NCBI RefSeq assembly: GCF_025950235.1
Contig: NZ_JAPDDT010000002.1
Span: 62,001-126,000, forward strand
DNA: 64,000 nucleotides
Reading direction: 5' to 3'
Source of the DNA: Luteolibacter arcticus
GTDB taxonomy: Bacteria; Verrucomicrobiota; Verrucomicrobiia; Verrucomicrobiales; Akkermansiaceae
Positions 61,177 to 64,000 of the stretch are shown one piece after another. The notes under the pieces are model-generated. The model was not told the DNA's origin and did not search any database. It saw only the letters and a list, made by a program, of their open reading frames with translations. The position numbers were made by a program, and so were the translations under genes. How positions within the stretch are numbered: position 1 is the first letter of the stretch; every line of letters begins with the position of its first letter.

Positions 61177-61208
61177 GCCCGCTTGGCTCCCGCCAGCGGG
61201 CTTTTTGT
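61177..61208 (+). terminator. Terminator upstream of the MATE gene
   Basis: GCCCGCTTGG and CCAGCGGGC pair (one bulge) around CTCCCG and are followed by TTTTT. It lies 32 bases before the MATE start, after a stretch with no clear gene. Confidence 0.65.
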
Positions 61209-61239
61209 TTCTCCACGCTCAAGCCTTTTCCGATTCTCC

Positions 61240-62592
61240 ATGACCCCGTCTCTGCTCCTTGCCGAAAGCCGCACCACCATCCGGCTGGCGATCCCGCTCA
61301 TCATCGGCCACCTCGGCCAGATGCTCATCGGCCTTTCCGATACGCTGATGCTCGGGTGGCTCGGCGTCACCCAGCTCGCCGCCTCGTCCTTCGCGAACAC
61401 GATCATTTACCTGCCGATGATGCTCGGCATCGGCATGTCGATGGCCGTGTCGATCCGCGTCTCGCAGGCCCGTGGCGCGAATGAACCCGCCGCCGCCCGC
61501 GCGGCCTTGCGTCACGGCATCTATATCACCTTTGGCCTCGGCCTGTTCACGGTCGCGCTGGCCTTCGCGCTGCTGCCCTTCCTGCATCTCTTCAAGCAGG
61601 ACCCGCGGGTGGTGGCCATCGCGCCGACCTTCTTCGTGCTGATCGCGGTTTCGATGATCCCGGCGATGGTCTCGATGGCGGTGAAGAATCACGCCGATGC
61701 GATGAACCGTCCCTGGCCGGTCTTCTGGATCTCGCTGGGCGCGGTGTTCCTCGATATCTTCCTGAACTGGGTGATGATCTTCGGCAAGCTCGGGATGCCC
61801 GCCTTGGGCCTGGAGGGTGCCGCGATTTCCACGATCATCTCGCGCACCGCCTCGCTGGCTGGCATGATCTGGTGGTGCCTGCGCGACCCGGGCATCCGGG
61901 AATGGGTGCCACAGCGGTGGTTCCGCGCTCCGGACTGGGTTGCAGTGAAAAGCCTGCTCCGCACCGGCTTCCCCGCCAGCATGCAATTGCTCGCGGAAGT
62001 CAGCGCCTTCGTGATGGCCACCTTCATCATCGGCAATATGGGCCAGGCAGCGCTGGCCTCGCACCAGGTGGCGATCACTTGCGCGGCGACCATTTTCATG
62101 GTGCCGCTCGGGATCTCGATGGCTCTGACGGTACGCATCGGCGAGGCCTTCGGCGCGAAGAACTACGGCGTGATGCGCACCATCGTGACCAGCGGCTGGG
62201 CGATGGGCGTGGCCTTCACCGTGCTCAGCGCGACAAGCTTCGTGCTCTTCAACCGCGAGCTCGCCGGCGCTTTCATCAAGGGCGACCCATCCGGCGAGGT
62301 TCTCGAAGCGGCGGCCGCGCTGCTCATCGTGGCAGCCGCCTTCCAATTTTGCGATGCTATGCAGATCATCTCGGCAGGAGCGTTGCGCGGCTTGGACGAT
62401 GTCCACACGCCCGCATGGATCGCCTTCTGGGCCTATTGGGTGGTCTCGATCCCACTCGGCTGGGTGCTCGCGCATCCGCTCAAATTCGGGGTCACCGGCA
62501 TGTGGTGGGGCATCACCGCGGGGCTCACGATGACTGCGGTCCTGTTAGGCATACGGGTCTGGCGGAGAACCGCGGCGGGAGTCGTCCATTGA
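61240..62592 (+). CDS. MATE-family efflux transporter
   Basis: 450 residues from ATG 61240, with about 12 membrane segments. Typical MATE residues are visible: L-A-I-P-L-I-I-G-H-L-G-Q near the start, G-L-E-G-A-A-I-S-T in the first half and G-L-D-D-V-H-T-P-A-W near the second. It exports cationic drugs or metabolites in exchange for Na+ or H+; the substrate cannot be read. The upstream frame is open but is not MATE-like. Confidence 0.93.
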   Translation: MTPSLLLAESRTTIRLAIPLIIGHLGQMLIGLSDTLMLGWLGVTQLAASSFANTIIYLPMMLGIGMSMAVSIRVSQARGANEPAAARAALRHGIYITFGLGLFTVALAFALLPFLHLFKQDPRVVAIAPTFFVLIAVSMIPAMVSMAVKNHADAMNRPWPVFWISLGAVFLDIFLNWVMIFGKLGMPALGLEGAAISTIISRTASLAGMIWWCLRDPGIREWVPQRWFRAPDWVAVKSLLRTGFPASMQLLAEVSAFVMATFIIGNMGQAALASHQVAITCAATIFMVPLGISMALTVRIGEAFGAKNYGVMRTIVTSGWAMGVAFTVLSATSFVLFNRELAGAFIKGDPSGEVLEAAAALLIVAAAFQFCDAMQIISAGALRGLDDVHTPAWIAFWAYWVVSIPLGWVLAHPLKFGVTGMWWGITAGLTMTAVLLGIRVWRRTAAGVVH

Positions 62593-62625
62593 CGCTGACT
62601 CCAAACAAGCTATCCTGCGGGTGTT

Positions 62626-63380
62626 GTGAGTCCGGAAAAAAAAGCAGCGACGCCGGTTTCCAAGCCGGTGCAGCCGATTCGCTTGAGGCCTTCCTCGAGC
62701 GACTACGCGAGCTTTGTGTGGATCACGGCACATGTGATGGAGACACCCGGCTTGGTGAGATCAAAAACCAAGCCAGATGTGCGCATGCTCTTGCTCGCGA
62801 ACTTGGGATCCTGAAGCGCTCGGACGATCCGTGGGAGAGGCTGGATGTCTTTCGAGGTTCCGAGCATTTGGTCGAGCTGGACTCGATCAGCAAGCGGGCG
62901 GTCAAATTGACCATCCCTCCAGGCTTTGGCTTGATGCCCCTCCTGACATATCTTCCAGTCGTCGACCTTCGGTCGGAGAAACAAAGCTCACGGACCGCCG
63001 TCGAATTCTTTCCAGCAACGCCGATCGAATACCTCGAACGCTGGCAAGCAGCCAACGAGGTTTTCGGTGACGACGTCCGGCTCGCATCCGTCATCGAGTG
63101 GCCCGATGGCGGAATCTCCTTCTGTCTCACCCAGCCCCAATATCACGGCGCGCCTGCGGAACCCCGCGATATTGACGCCTTCTTTCTCAACAACGGCTGG
63201 ACTCGTCTGAAAGACCCCTCGGGCCACGTTGTCTATTTCAACTACGCCTTGGGAATCATGGCAATCGATGCCGAGCGCAGAAACTGCTACCTCACCAATG
63301 GTGAACTCCAGCCCTTTGACGTGATCCTCTGCCGGCCGGACGAGGACATGGAGAGGTTCTTGGGGATCTACCCGTCATGA
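62626..63380 (+). CDS. Polyvalent-protein-kinase-like protein, possible -1 frameshift at an A8 run
   Basis: The main reading frame, from about 62640 to TGA 63378-63380, encodes G-S-E-H-L-V-E-L, V-K-L-T-I-P-P-G-F-G, T-P-I-E-Y-L-E-R-W, L-T-Q-P and D-I-D-A-F-F-L-N-N-G-W, the order seen in the kinase-like domain of polyvalent proteins. It has no ATG in its first 85 codons. A GTG at 62626 starts M-S-P-E-K-K in another frame and meets the main frame at GAAAAAAAAG (62635-62644) if the ribosome or polymerase slips by -1. Otherwise translation begins at GTG 62718. A final Asp-x-Asn catalytic pair is not clear. Confidence 0.6.
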
Positions 63381-63387
63381 GTGATCA

Positions 63388-64000
63388 TCACGGCGATAAC
63401 AGCTTCAGCAACTCGGCCGCTGCCGGGGTGTCCTTGCTGCCTCGTCGTTTCATGAGTGCGATCACGCGGTGCAGGCCCTTGCCGGCAAAGGGACGTAGCA
63501 CGATGCCGTCCAGCGCGCGGTTCCGGGTCGCGAGCTTGGGGATCACGGTGACGCCGAGGCCGGCGGCGACCATTGAGAGCGCGGTGCCGAGTTGGTCGCA
63601 CTGGAGGCCGGGGTCGGGCTCGCGGATCTTGCACAGGCGCAGCGTGCGGTCGGAGAGACAGTGGCCGCCTTTCAGGTGGATCAGCTCGTTTGCCTTTAGG
63701 TCGGATGGAGTGGGAGCGGCTCTTCTCTCTGCGAGTGGATGATTGTTAGGAGCTGCAAGTAGCAGCGGTTCACGAAAGAGCTCGCGCACTTGTAGCGACC
63801 ACTTCTGCCGGTCGTGCTCGGGCACGTCACTCAGCACGGCGAATTCGATGCGACCTTCCACGAGCTGCGCGATCAGCTCCTCGGTACGCGATTCGGAAAT
63901 GGCGATGGTGATGCCCGGGAAGCGTTCCCGGAAAGGTCCCAGCCATTGCGGCAGGAGGTAGGGCGCGATCGTCGGGATGATCCCGAACGAGACCCTGCCA
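63388..64000 (-). CDS. oxyR: LysR-family peroxide sensor OxyR, 5'-truncated by the window edge
   Basis: The visible 204 residues are the effector domain; the N-terminal helix-turn-helix lies beyond the window. The two redox cysteines are in G-H-C-L-S-D-R-T-L-R-L-C-K, spaced nine residues apart as in E. coli OxyR (Cys199 and Cys208). In OxyR these form a disulfide when hydrogen peroxide is present and switch the regulator on. The stop codon is 7 bases after the end of the kinase-like gene (tail to tail). Confidence 0.88.
   Translation of the reverse strand, partial: GRVSFGIIPTIAPYLLPQWLGPFRERFPGITIAISESRTEELIAQLVEGRIEFAVLSDVPEHDRQKWSLQVRELFREPLLLAAPNNHPLAERRAAPTPSDLKANELIHLKGGHCLSDRTLRLCKIREPDPGLQCDQLGTALSMVAAGLGVTVIPKLATRNRALDGIVLRPFAGKGLHRVIALMKRRGSKDTPAAAELLKLLSP

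Overview
The window is GC-rich, densely coded chromosomal DNA from a Gram-negative bacterium, most likely a member of the Verrucomicrobiota (Verrucomicrobiales, Luteolibacter/Haloferula-like). The pointers are two PEP-CTERM-sorted proteins, many small exported or lipobox proteins, an ATP synthase a subunit with an N-terminal signal-like segment, DUF1287 and DUF6580 proteins, and short repeats in intergenic leaders. This is an inference from gene content; no rRNA or certain tRNA gene is present.

Layout. 1-6.4 kb: end of a DUF2017-like gene, a GT9 glycosyltransferase, a membrane protein, a CBM9/DOMON-like protein, a DUF1287 protein, a CE6-type esterase and an exported helical protein. 6.5-12.3 kb: alaS, a membrane protein and pyrE, interrupted by paired-palindrome elements and a 48-bp piece of alaS, then three coupled small membrane genes. 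12.4-16.8 kb: rplU-rpmA, tsaE, an SDR, a TPR protein, ribD and small exported proteins. 17-22.7 kb: two PEP-CTERM proteins around two overlapping LysR regulators, and a large membrane-anchored protein. 22.8-30.1 kb: a complete F-type ATP synthase operon (atpBEFHAG, a lipoprotein gene, atpDC) on the minus strand. 30.2-36.2 kb: a YiiX-like hydrolase, HU, a spermidine-synthase-like protein, a HlyD-like adaptor with a terpene-cyclase-fold protein, and DUF4184. 36.7-41.9 kb: pyruvate dehydrogenase pdhA-pdhB and pdhC with several small exported proteins between them, and DUF6580.

42-47.7 kb is the most striking part: cdd, then mnmG with four perfect GTTCCACGTGGAAC palindromes in and just before it. 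These match the ParB-binding site parS and suggest an origin-proximal centromere. mnmG is followed by a tandem array of five genes (seven modules) encoding a paralogous two-membrane-segment family with a [FW]-[YF]-R-S N-terminal signature, linked by ATGA start/stop overlaps. I do not recognise this family.

48-64 kb: a hotdog thioesterase, an exported protein with a Lon-like (S16) domain that seems to lack the catalytic serine, an HtrA-type protease, an OmpA-family protein and an M23 peptidase (an envelope-maintenance cluster), an orphan Phd/YefM antitoxin, queA, a glycosidase-glycosyltransferase fusion, a fatty acid desaturase, a glycine-rich RRM protein, a MATE exporter, a polyvalent-kinase-like protein with a possible A8 frameshift, and a 5'-truncated oxyR.

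Starts were chosen from family length, signal peptides and ATGA overlaps. No alignment or structure prediction could be run, so family calls rest on recognised motifs.
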